Source: Clostridium porci
GTDB taxonomy: Bacteria > Bacillota > Clostridia > Lachnospirales > Lachnospiraceae
Assembly (NCBI RefSeq): GCF_009696375.1
Contig: NZ_VUMD01000001.1
Location: 62,001 to 126,000, forward strand
Direction: 5' to 3'
Length of the DNA stretch: 64,000 bases
Shown here in pieces: positions 34,267-43,562 of this stretch. The translations under genes and the position numbers were made by a program. How positions within the stretch are numbered: position 1 is the stretch's first letter; every line of letters begins with the position of its first letter. The notes beneath the pieces were generated by a model, which saw only the letters and a list, made by a program, of their open reading frames with translations, did no database searches and was not told where the DNA came from.

Positions 34267-35145
34267 GTGGTTTATACAGTGTACATAGATGTAGTATTTG
34301 CAGTCAACACCATGATGGACATGGCAGTGCTGGTAATCTTGAACAGGGTGTTAGCATACAGGACAACCAAAGGGCGGCTTTTAGCAGGCGCAATGATTGG
34401 CGGGGTGTGGTCCTGTGTGGTAAGCATATATCCTGGCCTCCCGGCTGCAATGACGGGATTCGTAACCTATGTGGCAGTGAGCAGCCTGATGGCTGTGGCT
34501 GCCTATGGCCTGAAAAGCGTCAGGGAGATTGTGAAATCAGTGGCAGGTATTTATCTGGTGTCCGTAGTAATAGGAGGAATCATGCTGGTTATCTACGAGC
34601 ACACCAGAGCCGGATATTATGCGGCCTTGCTTATGAATGGAGGAACTATAGGAGGTCTGTCTGCTAAGGCTTGCTTTTTCATGATTGCAGGAGCGGCGGC
34701 AGGCTGCTACGGCTTTTCAGAAGGAGTAAAAGAGCTTATATCATCCATGGCCCACAGGAAGGATTTGTGTACAGTCACACTGAAATACGGAGACAGGGAA
34801 GAACGGATTACAGGTCTTATTGACACAGGCAACCGTCTTAGAGAGCCGGTAAGCGGCCGGCCGGTACATGTTGTAACGGAAGAGCTTTGCAAGCGGTTGT
34901 GTCCTGTGGTAAGAGGAGTGGTATATGTACCCTACCAGTCAGTAGGGACGGCTAACGGAATCCTACCGGCTGTGTTTATAGACAGAATGGAGGTAGAGCA
35001 GGAGGGAAAAAGCTATTGTATTGCCCGGCCTCTGCTGGCAATTTCAAAGCAGCCTCTTTCCCCCTCAGGAGAGTATCAGATTTTAATACAAAAAGCTGAT
35101 GAAGGAACCAGTACAGAACCTAAGAAAGGATATATTGCAGGGTGA
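34267..35145 (+). CDS. spoIIGA: Sporulation sigma-E processing protease SpoIIGA
   Basis: A 292-residue membrane protein that cleaves pro-sigma-E at the sporulation septum after signalling from SpoIIR. Five N-terminal membrane helices (about residues 1-150) precede a retroviral-type aspartic protease domain with the motif LIDTGNRL (184-191, catalytic Asp186). The start is a GTG at 34267 preceded by GGAGGTGAG. The gene order spoIIGA-sigE is conserved throughout endospore formers. Its presence, with spoVD, indicates a spore-forming lineage. Confidence 0.93.
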   Translation: MVYTVYIDVVFAVNTMMDMAVLVILNRVLAYRTTKGRLLAGAMIGGVWSCVVSIYPGLPAAMTGFVTYVAVSSLMAVAAYGLKSVREIVKSVAGIYLVSVVIGGIMLVIYEHTRAGYYAALLMNGGTIGGLSAKACFFMIAGAAAGCYGFSEGVKELISSMAHRKDLCTVTLKYGDREERITGLIDTGNRLREPVSGRPVHVVTEELCKRLCPVVRGVVYVPYQSVGTANGILPAVFIDRMEVEQEGKSYCIARPLLAISKQPLSPSGEYQILIQKADEGTSTEPKKGYIAG

Positions 35146-35197
35146 TGTGATGGAATAACGCACCTAGATAATACACAACATACAGGAGGACATTCCC

Positions 35198-35938
35198 ATG
35201 ATAGTTAAAGTTTCCATACCCAATCGTTTTCAGTTAAAAACCGTCCCCAGCTTTCGAACGGTTCTTATGCCTAAGAAGGGCGAGGTTCACTATATAGGTG
35301 GAGCAGATATACTGCCGCCGCCTTTGGAGGCAGAGGAAGAAAGCCGGATGATTGGACTTCTTGGCAGCGAAGACGACAAGGACGCCAGATCCATGCTGAT
35401 CGAACATAATCTAAGACTGGTTGTATACATAGCTAAGAAGTTTGATAATACCAGTGTAGGAGTGGAGGACTTAATCTCCATCGGCACCATCGGACTGATC
35501 AAGGCCATCAACACCTTTAATCCTGATAAAAATATTAAGCTGGCAACCTATGCTTCACGCTGTATTGAAAATGAGATATTGATGTATTTGAGGCGGAATA
35601 ATAAAACGCGCCTGGAGGTGTCGATCGACGAGCCCTTAAATGTGGATTGGGATGGGAATGAACTGCTGTTATCGGATATTCTGGGAACCGATGAAGATGT
35701 AATCTATCATGATATTGAGGAGGAGGTGGAGAAGAACCTTTTAAACAATGCGATCAGCCGCTTAAACCCCAGGGAGCGCAAAATAGTAGAGTTGCGTTAT
35801 GGCCTTACCAGTGAGGATGGTGTGGAGATGACACAGAAGGAGGTAGCCGACCTTTTAGGTATTTCTCAGTCATACATATCAAGGCTGGAGAAAAAGATAA
35901 TGAAGAGGCTGAAAAAGGAGATCGTGAGATTTGAATAG
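35198..35938 (+). CDS. sigE: RNA polymerase sporulation sigma factor SigE (pro-form)
   Basis: A 246-residue mother-cell sigma factor. The N-terminal ~25 residues form the pro-sequence removed by Spo[19 protein letters not shown] marks the junction with region 1.2. Region 2 contains [16 protein letters not shown] and [31 protein letters not shown]; region 4 contains the [24 protein letters not shown]. These are characteristic of SigE/SigG types. The N-terminal pro-sequence and position after spoIIGA identify SigE. sigG, which follows in many Firmicutes, is absent. A terminator closes the operon. Confidence 0.95.
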   Translation: MIVKVSIPNRFQLKTVPSFRTVLMPKKGEVHYIGGADILPPPLEAEEESRMIGLLGSEDDKDARSMLIEHNLRLVVYIAKKFDNTSVGVEDLISIGTIGLIKAINTFNPDKNIKLATYASRCIENEILMYLRRNNKTRLEVSIDEPLNVDWDGNELLLSDILGTDEDVIYHDIEEEVEKNLLNNAISRLNPRERKIVELRYGLTSEDGVEMTQKEVADLLGISQSYISRLEKKIMKRLKKEIVRFE

Positions 35939-35950
35939 ATAGAAAAAAAC

Positions 35951-35994
35951 GCTGTCCCTGCCAGTTGGATGACTGAGGGGACAGCGGCTTTTTT
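35951..35994 (+). terminator. Rho-independent terminator after sigE
   Basis: GCTGTCCC (35951-35958) pairs with GGGGACAGC (35977-35985); a T-run follows to 35994. It may also stop transcripts of the convergent NYN gene. Confidence 0.8.
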
Positions 35995-36004
35995 GTTGCA
36001 GATA

Positions 36005-36988
36005 TTATTTTAGCTGTACCACGTTATCCTTGATTTTAAAGGTTCCAAAGCTTCTTATAAAGCTGGAGATACGGCTGAAACCATACTGCTTAACATCAAA
36101 GGAGGGATGAGACTTTCTCAGCTCATCATGGATGATGCTTAAGTTATCCACCACACCGTTGTTGTCGTGGATAATCCGGGTAATTTCTCTCTCAATCTCA
36201 GATTTGGAAATGCTTGCGCTTTTTTCCTGAACAAAATATCCGCCATGGAGCTTTACGACCTGGAAGTCATTGTTATTCAGGCTTTCCAGAAATGTGGATA
36301 ATTTGGAATAGCCATAATTACGGACGTCAAAATCTGAAAAACGCTTGGTAAGAAAATTGCCAACTCTGGCCAGAATAATGGGCTGATTCTGGCTGTTGTT
36401 TTCAATCAGAAGCTTGGTAATAGCCTTTTGAATTTCGTCGATGCCGGTAATGGTCTTTTGAATCTCATCAATGGCAGCTACCTCTGCTTTTGCCACAGCC
36501 GTATTCCCATTGCGGCCCTTTGCAGCCACCGGTGTCTCAGCCCCATCCTCCGAAGAAATAATTTCCAGCAGTTTAAAGGTATCACATGCCGACCGGAAGG
36601 GCTTGGGTGTTTTCTTCTCCCCGATTCCCATGACGAACATACCGGCCTCTCTCAGCCTCTGCGCCAGCTTTGTAAAGTCGGAGTCGCTGGAAACCAGGCA
36701 GAAGCCGTCTACATTTCCAGAATAGAGAATATCCATAGCATCAATAATCATAGCCGAATCCGTTGCATTTTTTCCCGTTGTATAGTTATACTGCTGTATA
36801 GGATTGACAGACCAGTCCAGAAGCACATTTTTCCAGCTCTTTTTTTCATTATCTGTCCAGTCTCCATAGATACGCTTGTAGGTAGCAATTCCAATATCAG
36901 ACACCTCGTCCAATATATATTTGATGTACTTGGGGGAGACGTTGTCTGCGTCAATCAGCACTGCAAATCTGCGTTCATTTTGTTCCAT
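36005..36988 (-). CDS. NYN-domain putative ribonuclease with OST-HTH/LOTUS domains
   Basis: A 327-residue protein. Residues 8-150 form an NYN (LabA/DUF88) PIN-like nuclease domain: VLIDADNVSPKY (acidic pair D13/D15), TDSAMIIDAMD, and LVSSDSDFTKLAQRLRE, giving the expected cluster of Asp residues. The C-terminal half holds two OST-HTH/LOTUS-type modules (about 180-255 and 260-327) recognisable by paired phrases: SDFDVRNYGYSKLSTFLESL and PSFDVKQYGFSRISSFIRSF. These modules bind RNA in other proteins. A role in RNA turnover is inferred. It is convergent with sigE and transcribed away from the glycan locus. Confidence 0.87.
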   Translation of the reverse strand: MEQNERRFAVLIDADNVSPKYIKYILDEVSDIGIATYKRIYGDWTDNEKKSWKNVLLDWSVNPIQQYNYTTGKNATDSAMIIDAMDILYSGNVDGFCLVSSDSDFTKLAQRLREAGMFVMGIGEKKTPKPFRSACDTFKLLEIISSEDGAETPVAAKGRNGNTAVAKAEVAAIDEIQKTITGIDEIQKAITKLLIENNSQNQPIILARVGNFLTKRFSDFDVRNYGYSKLSTFLESLNNNDFQVVKLHGGYFVQEKSASISKSEIEREITRIIHDNNGVVDNLSIIHDELRKSHPSFDVKQYGFSRISSFIRSFGTFKIKDNVVQLK

Positions 36989-37246
36989 AGCTTTTCACTT
37001 TCTCTTATCGGTTATTTTTCATATATTTCTAACTATGACAAGTGTAACATACTGGGGAAGAAGCTGTAAAGAGGTAAGTCGCCGACAAAAAGGAAGAAAT
37101 AAGAAGAAATGCAAACTGTATTTAAAGCGAAAAAGCTATTATGTAATTGGCGAAATATGTCGATAAGTGTAATGTAATGAAACATTGTCAGCTACTGCCG
37201 CTGATAGAACAGCAGCGTGACGTTGAAAGACAGGAGGACTTGGGCC

Positions 37247-38359
37247 TTGTATGTAAACGGAACGGGATTTAGAGAACAGCTTGTAAGAAAGAGAGAGAAT
37301 CGGGTTTTAAAGGAAGCGGAGGCTCTTATAGAGCAGCTTTTAAAAGAAAAGGGCAGCTTTGCCCTATGGGGGGCTGGCAATACGGGGAACCATACCCGTC
37401 GTTTTTTAGAGAGGCGGACGAATGGTAAGCTCCGGCCTGCATATGTGGTTGATAATAATCCCTCTCTATGGGGGAAGGATAATATAATCGGGCCAGAGGA
37501 ATTTTTCAGCCTGAAGGACGGTCCGGCTCATCTGGTGGTGGCGGTGTATGTGGCGGATCAGGTAGTTGATCAGATTCGGAGCTTTGGCTACAAAGGGAAG
37601 GTAAGCTGTCTGAATGCTACAACACTCTATGAAGAGGGGGATATCTGGACTCCTTATGAGGCCTGTTTCGCTGAATTGGAGGAGACATTTTGGCTTCTGG
37701 CAGATGAACGATCCAAAGCGACATTGATCGGATTCCTTAATTATATAAGGACACTGGATGACAGATATCTGGAAGCTGTCAATGGAAACAGCCGTGAGAA
37801 GCTGATGGATGCTTCTGTTTTAAGGCCGACACAAAAGGAATATTTTGTTGACGTAGGAGCCTTTACCGGAGATACGATTGATTCTTTTTTAAACATTTCA
37901 GACAGAGAATATAAAGGTATTTTAGCGCTTGAGCCGGATAAGGAAAATTTTTCAGCATTATGCCGGTATGTGACCAGTAATCAGCTGGATCGAATTATAG
38001 TAAAGCAGTTGGCGGCAGGTGAGGAGGAGGGAAGGCAGTGGTTTCAATCAGGAATGTCTGAGAGCTGTCGTATTGGGGAGTATGGAACTGGGGAGATAGA
38101 AGTAAGAAGGCTGGACAATATGCCTGAGGCTTCGGATGTTACCTTGTTAAAGGTTTCCTCCAACGGATTGGATTTAAGCGTGCTTAAGGGAGCGGAGGGC
38201 TTAATCCTGAGCAATGGACCTAAGATATCGACCTATGCCAGCGGTTCCCTTCTCTGGGAGATACCTGCATATATCAAAAAGCTGAATCCTGATTATAAAA
38301 TATATTACAGACATTATGGCTTAGGAAGACAAGCCATGATTTGCTATGGGGTTTTATGA
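37247..38359 (+). CDS. FkbM-family methyltransferase with N-terminal Rossmann-like domain
   Basis: A 370-residue protein and the first gene of the glycan/phosphonate locus. Residues ~30-140 form the Rossmann-like module that recurs in the locus (FALWGAGNTGNHTRRFLE, then VVDNNPSLWGKDNI). The C-terminal half is an FkbM methyltransferase: YFVDVGAFTGDTIDSF (SAM loop), LALEPDKENFSAL, LLKVSSNGLDLSVLKGAE. FkbM enzymes usually O-methylate sugars. I chose the TTG at 37247, since AGGAGG lies nine bases upstream; a GTG at 37217 is less well placed. The preceding 250 bp contain no strong promoter match. Target unknown. Confidence 0.85.
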   Translation: MYVNGTGFREQLVRKRENRVLKEAEALIEQLLKEKGSFALWGAGNTGNHTRRFLERRTNGKLRPAYVVDNNPSLWGKDNIIGPEEFFSLKDGPAHLVVAVYVADQVVDQIRSFGYKGKVSCLNATTLYEEGDIWTPYEACFAELEETFWLLADERSKATLIGFLNYIRTLDDRYLEAVNGNSREKLMDASVLRPTQKEYFVDVGAFTGDTIDSFLNISDREYKGILALEPDKENFSALCRYVTSNQLDRIIVKQLAAGEEEGRQWFQSGMSESCRIGEYGTGEIEVRRLDNMPEASDVTLLKVSSNGLDLSVLKGAEGLILSNGPKISTYASGSLLWEIPAYIKKLNPDYKIYYRHYGLGRQAMICYGVL

Positions 38360-38417
38360 AACGGCTATAAGTTTATATATCATATTATATTAAATGCCAG
38401 GGGAGGAGCGGAGAAAG

Positions 38418-39143
38418 ATGGAATGCAGGAAAGCGATTCTAATGGCTGCAGGCAAGGGGAACCGTATTTCAAGAATGATTCAGGATATACCAAAATCGAC
38501 TCTTCCGATTAACGGAGTACCGCTGATACGAATTACTGTGGAGAAGCTTTTGTCGCTGGGGATAAAACCTGTGATTGTAGTAGGCTACCACAGGGATAAG
38601 ATTACTAAGGCTCTGGAGGGACTGCCGGTTATATTTTACAATAATCCCTTTTATGCTGTGACAAATAGCATTGCCAGCCTGTGGTTTGCGAGAAAAGAGC
38701 TGGAGGATGATGTTCTGATTATGAACGCTGATGTTTATGTATCAGATGAGATTTTAAATGATGTGCTGGAGGATCCGAGAGAGGCGGTTATGTCCATAGA
38801 CGTTACCCGAAGAAAGACAGGGGATTATTTTTTTGCCACGGCAGAAAGCGGTATTATTAAAAAGTATGGAAAGGATCTTCCGATTGATGAGAGAAGCTGC
38901 GAATATGTAGGTCTGGCAAAGGTCAGACAGCCCTTTCTGAAACGCTTCGCTAAACGTTTGGAGGAACTGATTAATCAGGAGCAGTATATGCTGTGGTGGG
39001 AAAATGTGCTGTACTCCTTTGCTGAGCAGGATGAATTTCCGATCCATACGATTGATGTGAAGAAGCTATTCTGGTCGGAAATCGACTATTTTGATGATTA
39101 CGAAAGGATTCTTGAGTATCTGTCAAAGGGGTCAGAGGCTTAA
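38418..39143 (+). CDS. LicC/PntC-like CTP:phospho(no)-alcohol/amine cytidylyltransferase
   Basis: A 241-residue nucleotidyltransferase predicted to make a CMP-activated headgroup. AAGKGNR (10-16) is the NTP-binding loop and PKSTLPI (25-31) holds the catalytic Lys. NNPFYAVTNSIASLW (75-89) and NADVYVSD (103-110) are hallmarks of LicC phosphocholine cytidylyltransferases. PntC, the 2-aminoethylphosphonate cytidylyltransferase, is a relative. Because a phosphonate pathway lies in the same locus, aminoethylphosphonate is the likely substrate rather than phosphocholine (inference). Start ATG at 38418; the aminotransferase gene follows after 10 bp, a pairing (cytidylyltransferase plus aminotransferase) also known in phosphonate clusters. 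Confidence 0.85.
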   Translation: MECRKAILMAAGKGNRISRMIQDIPKSTLPINGVPLIRITVEKLLSLGIKPVIVVGYHRDKITKALEGLPVIFYNNPFYAVTNSIASLWFARKELEDDVLIMNADVYVSDEILNDVLEDPREAVMSIDVTRRKTGDYFFATAESGIIKKYGKDLPIDERSCEYVGLAKVRQPFLKRFAKRLEELINQEQYMLWWENVLYSFAEQDEFPIHTIDVKKLFWSEIDYFDDYERILEYLSKGSEA

Positions 39144-39153
39144 GGGATTAATT

Positions 39154-40203
39154 ATGTACATAAATGAACGAATTAATCAGGTTGTAAGAGTTAAATGCAG
39201 TGAGGACAGAAGCCCATTTTTGCGTTTAGACATGAATGAAAATCCAGAGGGACTTCCGGAAGAATTTGTTAAGGAGGTTCGGGAACGGATAGACGGACAG
39301 CTGCTAGCCAGCTATCCAAATAAAGCCCGGCTTATAGAGATGCTTGCGAAACAAGAAGGGGTCAGAAGGGAGAATATTTCTCTCACATGCGGTTCCGATG
39401 AGGCCATCCGGTATATATTTGAGGTATTTACAAAGCCGGGGAGCCGGGCTCTGATGGTCGCTCCCAGTTTTGAGATGTACCGAATCTATAGTGAAATATT
39501 TGGGGTTGCATTGGAACGGATACCATACGATGCGTCTTTTTCTCTGCCCTTTGAAAAGCTAAAGGGCAGGATTACTAAGGATATCAGCCTGCTGGCGCTT
39601 TTTAATCCGAACAGCCCAATTGGCGAGGCCTATACTCCGGCTGAGCTTCAGGAGCTTTTGGAGCTTTGCCGGAAAACAGATACGCTGACGGTGATAGATG
39701 AGGCTTACTATCCCTTTGGAGTTTCAAGCGCAGTGGGAATGCTGAAAGAACATGCACATCTTATAGTGCTTAGAACTTTTTCAAAGCTTTATTCCATGGC
39801 GGGTCTGAGAGTAGGCTATGCGTTGGGAAGCGCAGAACTGATTCGATGTCTGGATAATGCCCAGTCTACCTACAATGTGAACTCAGTAGGAATTCTGTTT
39901 GCAGAGGAGCTTTTGAGAAGGCCTGATATTACGAAAAGGCTGATTGAGGAAGAGGCGAAAGGACGGAATTATCTTCTGGAACGGTTGGAGCAGACCGGAT
40001 ATGAGGCGTATGCCAAGGGAGGCAATTATGTGCTTGTGAAAACCAAGAGGGCGCCTGAAGATACTGCGGCCCGGCTCAGAGAAAGGCATATTCTCATTAA
40101 ATATTATAGTACAGGAATTTTAAAGGATTGGATCAGAGTTACCACTGGCAGCAGAAAGGTGATGGAACAATTCTGGAAGGAGTTTCTTAAGTGTGATAGC
40201 TAA
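39154..40203 (+). CDS. PLP-dependent aminotransferase, class I/II (HisC/CobD-like)
   Basis: A 349-residue fold-type I enzyme. LDMNENPEGLP (25-35) is the HisC/CobD family start, IDEAYYPFG has PLP-contacting Asp182, and RTFSKLYSMAGLRVGY contains the Schiff-base Lys211. Family members are histidinol-phosphate aminotransferases and threonine-phosphate decarboxylases, both acting on phosphorylated amines. In this context it could make 2-aminoethylphosphonate from phosphonoacetaldehyde, replacing the usual class V AepZ/PhnW enzyme, which I do not find; this is inference. Start at 39154, after AAGGGATTAATT. The next gene overlaps its end by 11 bp. Confidence 0.85.
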   Translation: MYINERINQVVRVKCSEDRSPFLRLDMNENPEGLPEEFVKEVRERIDGQLLASYPNKARLIEMLAKQEGVRRENISLTCGSDEAIRYIFEVFTKPGSRALMVAPSFEMYRIYSEIFGVALERIPYDASFSLPFEKLKGRITKDISLLALFNPNSPIGEAYTPAELQELLELCRKTDTLTVIDEAYYPFGVSSAVGMLKEHAHLIVLRTFSKLYSMAGLRVGYALGSAELIRCLDNAQSTYNVNSVGILFAEELLRRPDITKRLIEEEAKGRNYLLERLEQTGYEAYAKGGNYVLVKTKRAPEDTAARLRERHILIKYYSTGILKDWIRVTTGSRKVMEQFWKEFLKCDS

Positions 40204-41479
40204 AACCAGAATAACAGGCAAGGAGAAGCCTTTGGTTTCAATTATTATACCGGTGTATAACGGAGGTAATTATCTGTCAGAGGCAGTGGAAAGCGCTTTG
40301 GGGCAGACCTATACAAACTGCGAAGTGCTGGTGGTGAATGATGGCTCCGATGATCAAGGCGCTACTGCAAGGATTGCCGCTTCCTATGGTGACAGAATAC
40401 GTTATTTCGAAAAGGAAAACGGCGGAGTGGCTTCTGCTCTGAACATGGGGATTGACCAAATGCGAGGGGAGTACTTTGCATGGTTGTCTCATGATGATAT
40501 CTACAGGCCGGAAAAAATTGAGCTGCAGGTAAAGGCCGTATTGTCCTCTGGGGACAGAACCAGGCTGGTACAGGGAGAATACGAATTTTATCATATGCCA
40601 ACAGGTACCAGAACGCCGACGGATTTTCATAAGCTCTATAAGGAAGAACAAATATGCCGCTCCTTTTTTTCAGTGCTTTGGCTCCAGAGCCATGCCTGCA
40701 GCGCTCTCATTCACAGAAGCCATTTTGAACGGGTGGGGAGGTTTGATGAAGCGATTCGGACGGTACAGGATGTAGAAATGTGGTTCAGGCTGTTCCGAAA
40801 GCAGCGTTCACTGTTTATCCCTCAAATTCTTCATTCGGTCAGAGAGCATCCAGAGGCAGGATCAAATACCATCAGCTGTTATCATGAAGAAACAGGTCGG
40901 ATTTACTGGAGACTCATTGAGGAGCTGGATTTCCTTGAAATGGGGGAGGTATTTGTAAATGCTCCCACTTTTTTGTGCAGAATGGAAGGGTTTTTGAAAA
41001 GCTATGGCCGGAAACAGGAGGCCTGGCAGGTAAAAAGGCTTCTTGAGAGGGCTCCTGCTTTTTCAAAAGGGGAGGAGGAAGCCTCGATAGAAGGATTTCA
41101 CCGGCGTCTGGAGATGTATTCCGGAGGGAAAAGAAGAAAAATCGCGATATTTGGGGCAGGACAATATGGAAAGCGTATTAAGTTTGAGCTGGAGAGCCGG
41201 TTGGTAAATCCGGACGTGTTTATTGATAATAGCCAGGAGAAATGGGGAAAGAGCATTGACGGACTTCCCTGCGTAAGTATGGAGGAGGCCTGCCATAAGA
41301 AGGATGAGCTTCTTGTGGTAATTGCCCAAAGAACTCTGACGCCTGCTCTAAGTCAGATTATTCATTGTGGCTTCCCATATTTTATAACCAAGCAAAGTCT
41401 GGAGGCGGAGATGCTGCATGTTCTGCCTGCCATGAGCCGTATGCAGGAGTGGCTATCTGACAACGTGTTAAATGCTTAA
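40193..41479 (+). CDS. Family 2 glycosyltransferase with C-terminal Rossmann-like domain (copy A)
   Basis: A 428-residue cytoplasmic GT-A enzyme. SIIIPVYNGG, VNDGSDD (48-54) and SHDD (99-102, the metal-binding DxD equivalent) define family GT2; TVQDVEMWFRLF supplies the ED/QDxxxW region with the catalytic base. From ~305 the protein carries the locus-specific Rossmann-like module: IAIFGAGQYGKRIKFELE, then VFIDNSQEKWGKSIDG. Start GTG at 40193 overlapping the aminotransferase stop. Two close relatives with the same two-domain layout are encoded at 44750 and 48473. It should transfer a sugar in building the repeat unit or a protein-linked glycan. Confidence 0.88.
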   Translation: MIAKTRITGKEKPLVSIIIPVYNGGNYLSEAVESALGQTYTNCEVLVVNDGSDDQGATARIAASYGDRIRYFEKENGGVASALNMGIDQMRGEYFAWLSHDDIYRPEKIELQVKAVLSSGDRTRLVQGEYEFYHMPTGTRTPTDFHKLYKEEQICRSFFSVLWLQSHACSALIHRSHFERVGRFDEAIRTVQDVEMWFRLFRKQRSLFIPQILHSVREHPEAGSNTISCYHEETGRIYWRLIEELDFLEMGEVFVNAPTFLCRMEGFLKSYGRKQEAWQVKRLLERAPAFSKGEEEASIEGFHRRLEMYSGGKRRKIAIFGAGQYGKRIKFELESRLVNPDVFIDNSQEKWGKSIDGLPCVSMEEACHKKDELLVVIAQRTLTPALSQIIHCGFPYFITKQSLEAEMLHVLPAMSRMQEWLSDNVLNA

Positions 41480-41512
41480 GGTATGCATAAATCTCAGGAA
41501 TGGAGACTGGAT

Positions 41513-42676
41513 ATGAAGTGGAGTAACAGAGGACATGAATTTGATAAGAGCTGGAAGCAGATAGAGAGCAGGAAGAGGGTATATCTGTTTGGAGCTGGGG
41601 AATATGGGGAACTGGTATGGAGGACTCTTAACAAGACAGTGGGAATCTGTGGCTTTCTGGATAATGACCAAAGCAAGCAGAAAGGAGTATACTGCAGTCT
41701 GCCTGTGTATGCTCCAGGCGAAGTAAATCCAAAGGACAGGGATAAATGTATTGTTTTATGTATTTCTCCTAATACGAGAAAAGAGGTTATCTTCCAGCTT
41801 ATGCAGGCCGGCTTTATATATAATGAAAATATGTTTACAATGGAAAGCTATATCTCCATTTACTACGCTTATGCGCTTCAGAAGGTATATTTCCCCTCTG
41901 TGTCTTTTTTGCCAAGCACTCGCTGCAATCTGAATTGTGAGGCATGTCTTAATTTTACGCCTTATATGAAAAAATTTGATGAGAGGCCCTGGGAGCAGAT
42001 TAAGGAGGATGTAGATCTGTTTTTTAAAGCAGTGGATGATATCATGCTGTTTCATATCAGCGGAGGAGAGCCTATGCTTTATCCCAGGATGATAGAGCTG
42101 GTAGAATATATTGGCAGCCGGTACAGGCAGAAAATACATGTGCTGAAAACAGTAACGAATGGAACGGTGCTTCCGAAGGAGAAGCTTTTACAAACTCTGA
42201 AAAAGCACAATGTGGTTTTAACAGTGGATGATTACCGGGAAGCCGTTCCTGACAGCAAAGATACCTTTGACAGGCTTATTCTGACTCTGGAAAAATTGGG
42301 AGTAAGCTATGAGATTAATAAAGTGGATGAATGGATCGATCTGGCGCCCTTAACGACCCATCATGAAAGTTGGAGTGAGGAACGGCTGGGAAAGAAATTT
42401 GACGGCTGCCATGTGCCCTGGCAGGAGCTAAGAGGGGGAAAGCTATATAGCTGCAATTATTCCAGTTATGCGATCGTAGCGGGACTTAGCAAGGAAAATC
42501 CGGCAGACAGCTATGATTTGCGAAGCTACAGGCCGCAGCAGGCCAGGGAGCTGATGGAGTTCAGAATGGGCTACAATGAAAGAGGCTATGTTGAATTTTG
42601 TAAAAACTGCAGCGGCTATGTAGACCTAAACCCCAACAAGGTACAGCCGGCCAAGCAGGGGGAACGGAGACGATAG
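41513..42676 (+). CDS. Radical SAM protein with N-terminal Rossmann-like domain (MKW family, copy 1)
   Basis: A 387-residue protein. It opens MKWSNRGHEFD, a signature shared with three other proteins here. Residues 21-110 form the Rossmann-like module (VYLFGAGEYGELVWRTL, GFLDNDQSKQKG). The radical SAM cluster motif is C138-NLN-C142-EA-C145, followed by GGEP (184-187). The C-terminal region has further Cys residues (DGCHVPW, YSCNYS, FCKNCSGY), which could bind an extra iron-sulfur cluster. Start 41513, GGAG seven bases upstream. It directly precedes licD by one base. The reaction is unknown; modification of a sugar, lipid or phosphonate intermediate is plausible. Confidence 0.85.
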   Translation: MKWSNRGHEFDKSWKQIESRKRVYLFGAGEYGELVWRTLNKTVGICGFLDNDQSKQKGVYCSLPVYAPGEVNPKDRDKCIVLCISPNTRKEVIFQLMQAGFIYNENMFTMESYISIYYAYALQKVYFPSVSFLPSTRCNLNCEACLNFTPYMKKFDERPWEQIKEDVDLFFKAVDDIMLFHISGGEPMLYPRMIELVEYIGSRYRQKIHVLKTVTNGTVLPKEKLLQTLKKHNVVLTVDDYREAVPDSKDTFDRLILTLEKLGVSYEINKVDEWIDLAPLTTHHESWSEERLGKKFDGCHVPWQELRGGKLYSCNYSSYAIVAGLSKENPADSYDLRSYRPQQARELMEFRMGYNERGYVEFCKNCSGYVDLNPNKVQPAKQGERRR

Positions 42677-42677
42677 A

Positions 42678-43520
42678 ATGATTGAGGCAAGAGAGTACCT
42701 TCCATCGGGTAAGGATTTAAAAATGCTTCAGAAAATTGAATTGGAGATGCTGATTGAGCTGGATCGAATCTGCAAAAAAAATAATATATCCTACTCTCTG
42801 GATGGAGGGACTCTTCTGGGAGCTGTAAGGCATAAGGGGTTTATTCCGTGGGACGATGATGTGGATGTAATTATGCTTAGGAGGGAATACAGCAAATTCA
42901 GAAAGGCATGCAAAAAGGATTTGGATGAATCACGTTTCTTTCTGCAGGATTACAGAAGCGATCCAAATTATCGCTGGGGATACGCGAAGCTAAGGAGAAA
43001 AGGAACGGAGCATGTAAGATTAGGGCAGGAAATGCTGAAGCAGAAAACAGGAGTTTTCATTGACATTTTTGTAGCAGATCAGGTACCGGATTCCTACTTG
43101 TTAAGGAGAGTTCATCACTTTCTGTGCTTCTGTATACGAAAAATGCTGTATGCGCCCTTAGGGGAAGCAAATTCCTCATCCTGGCTTTTGCGCAGGTGGT
43201 ACAGCTTACTGAACAAAATTCCCAGGAATGCGTCTTTTTGGCTTAGGGATTTGCTGGCTGTCTGCTGTAACAGGAAAAGAAAGGAGCTAATCAGCCATTA
43301 TACGTTACAGTATCCCAAAAGCTGCAGGTATGGTCTTCCCAGGAGGTGCTTTGATGAAATGATTGAAATGGAATTTGAAGGAAGAAGCTTTTCGGGATTT
43401 AAGGAATATGATGTGTATTTGAGAATGCATTATGGAAATTATATGGAGCTTCCGCCTGTAGAGGAGCGAAAGGCGCATTTGCATGTGTCGAGGCTGGGGT
43501 TGATGGAGGTGGAGGTTTGA
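42678..43520 (+). CDS. LicD-family phospho(no)transferase
   Basis: A 280-residue protein of the LicD/fukutin nucleotidyltransferase-fold family. LDGGTLLGAVRHKGFIPWDDD (in part; residues 41-60) and DVDV include the metal-binding Asp residues. LicD transfers phosphocholine from CDP-choline to teichoic acid or LPS sugars. Here the cytidylyltransferase four genes upstream and the phosphonate genes downstream suggest that it attaches a CMP-activated aminoethylphosphonate to the glycan (inference). Start ATG at 42678 immediately after the radical SAM stop. No truncation visible. Confidence 0.9.
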   Translation: MIEAREYLPSGKDLKMLQKIELEMLIELDRICKKNNISYSLDGGTLLGAVRHKGFIPWDDDVDVIMLRREYSKFRKACKKDLDESRFFLQDYRSDPNYRWGYAKLRRKGTEHVRLGQEMLKQKTGVFIDIFVADQVPDSYLLRRVHHFLCFCIRKMLYAPLGEANSSSWLLRRWYSLLNKIPRNASFWLRDLLAVCCNRKRKELISHYTLQYPKSCRYGLPRRCFDEMIEMEFEGRSFSGFKEYDVYLRMHYGNYMELPPVEERKAHLHVSRLGLMEVEV

Positions 43521-43562
43521 TACCCAGAGCAGGAGAAAACCAAGAACAGGAGAAGGGAAGAT

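Noticed and set aside
37147-37175. A possible promoter for the glycan locus (TTGGCG-17-TAATGT)
   Set aside because: The -10 matches only three of six consensus bases. A promoter must lie somewhere in 36990-37246, but I cannot place it with confidence.
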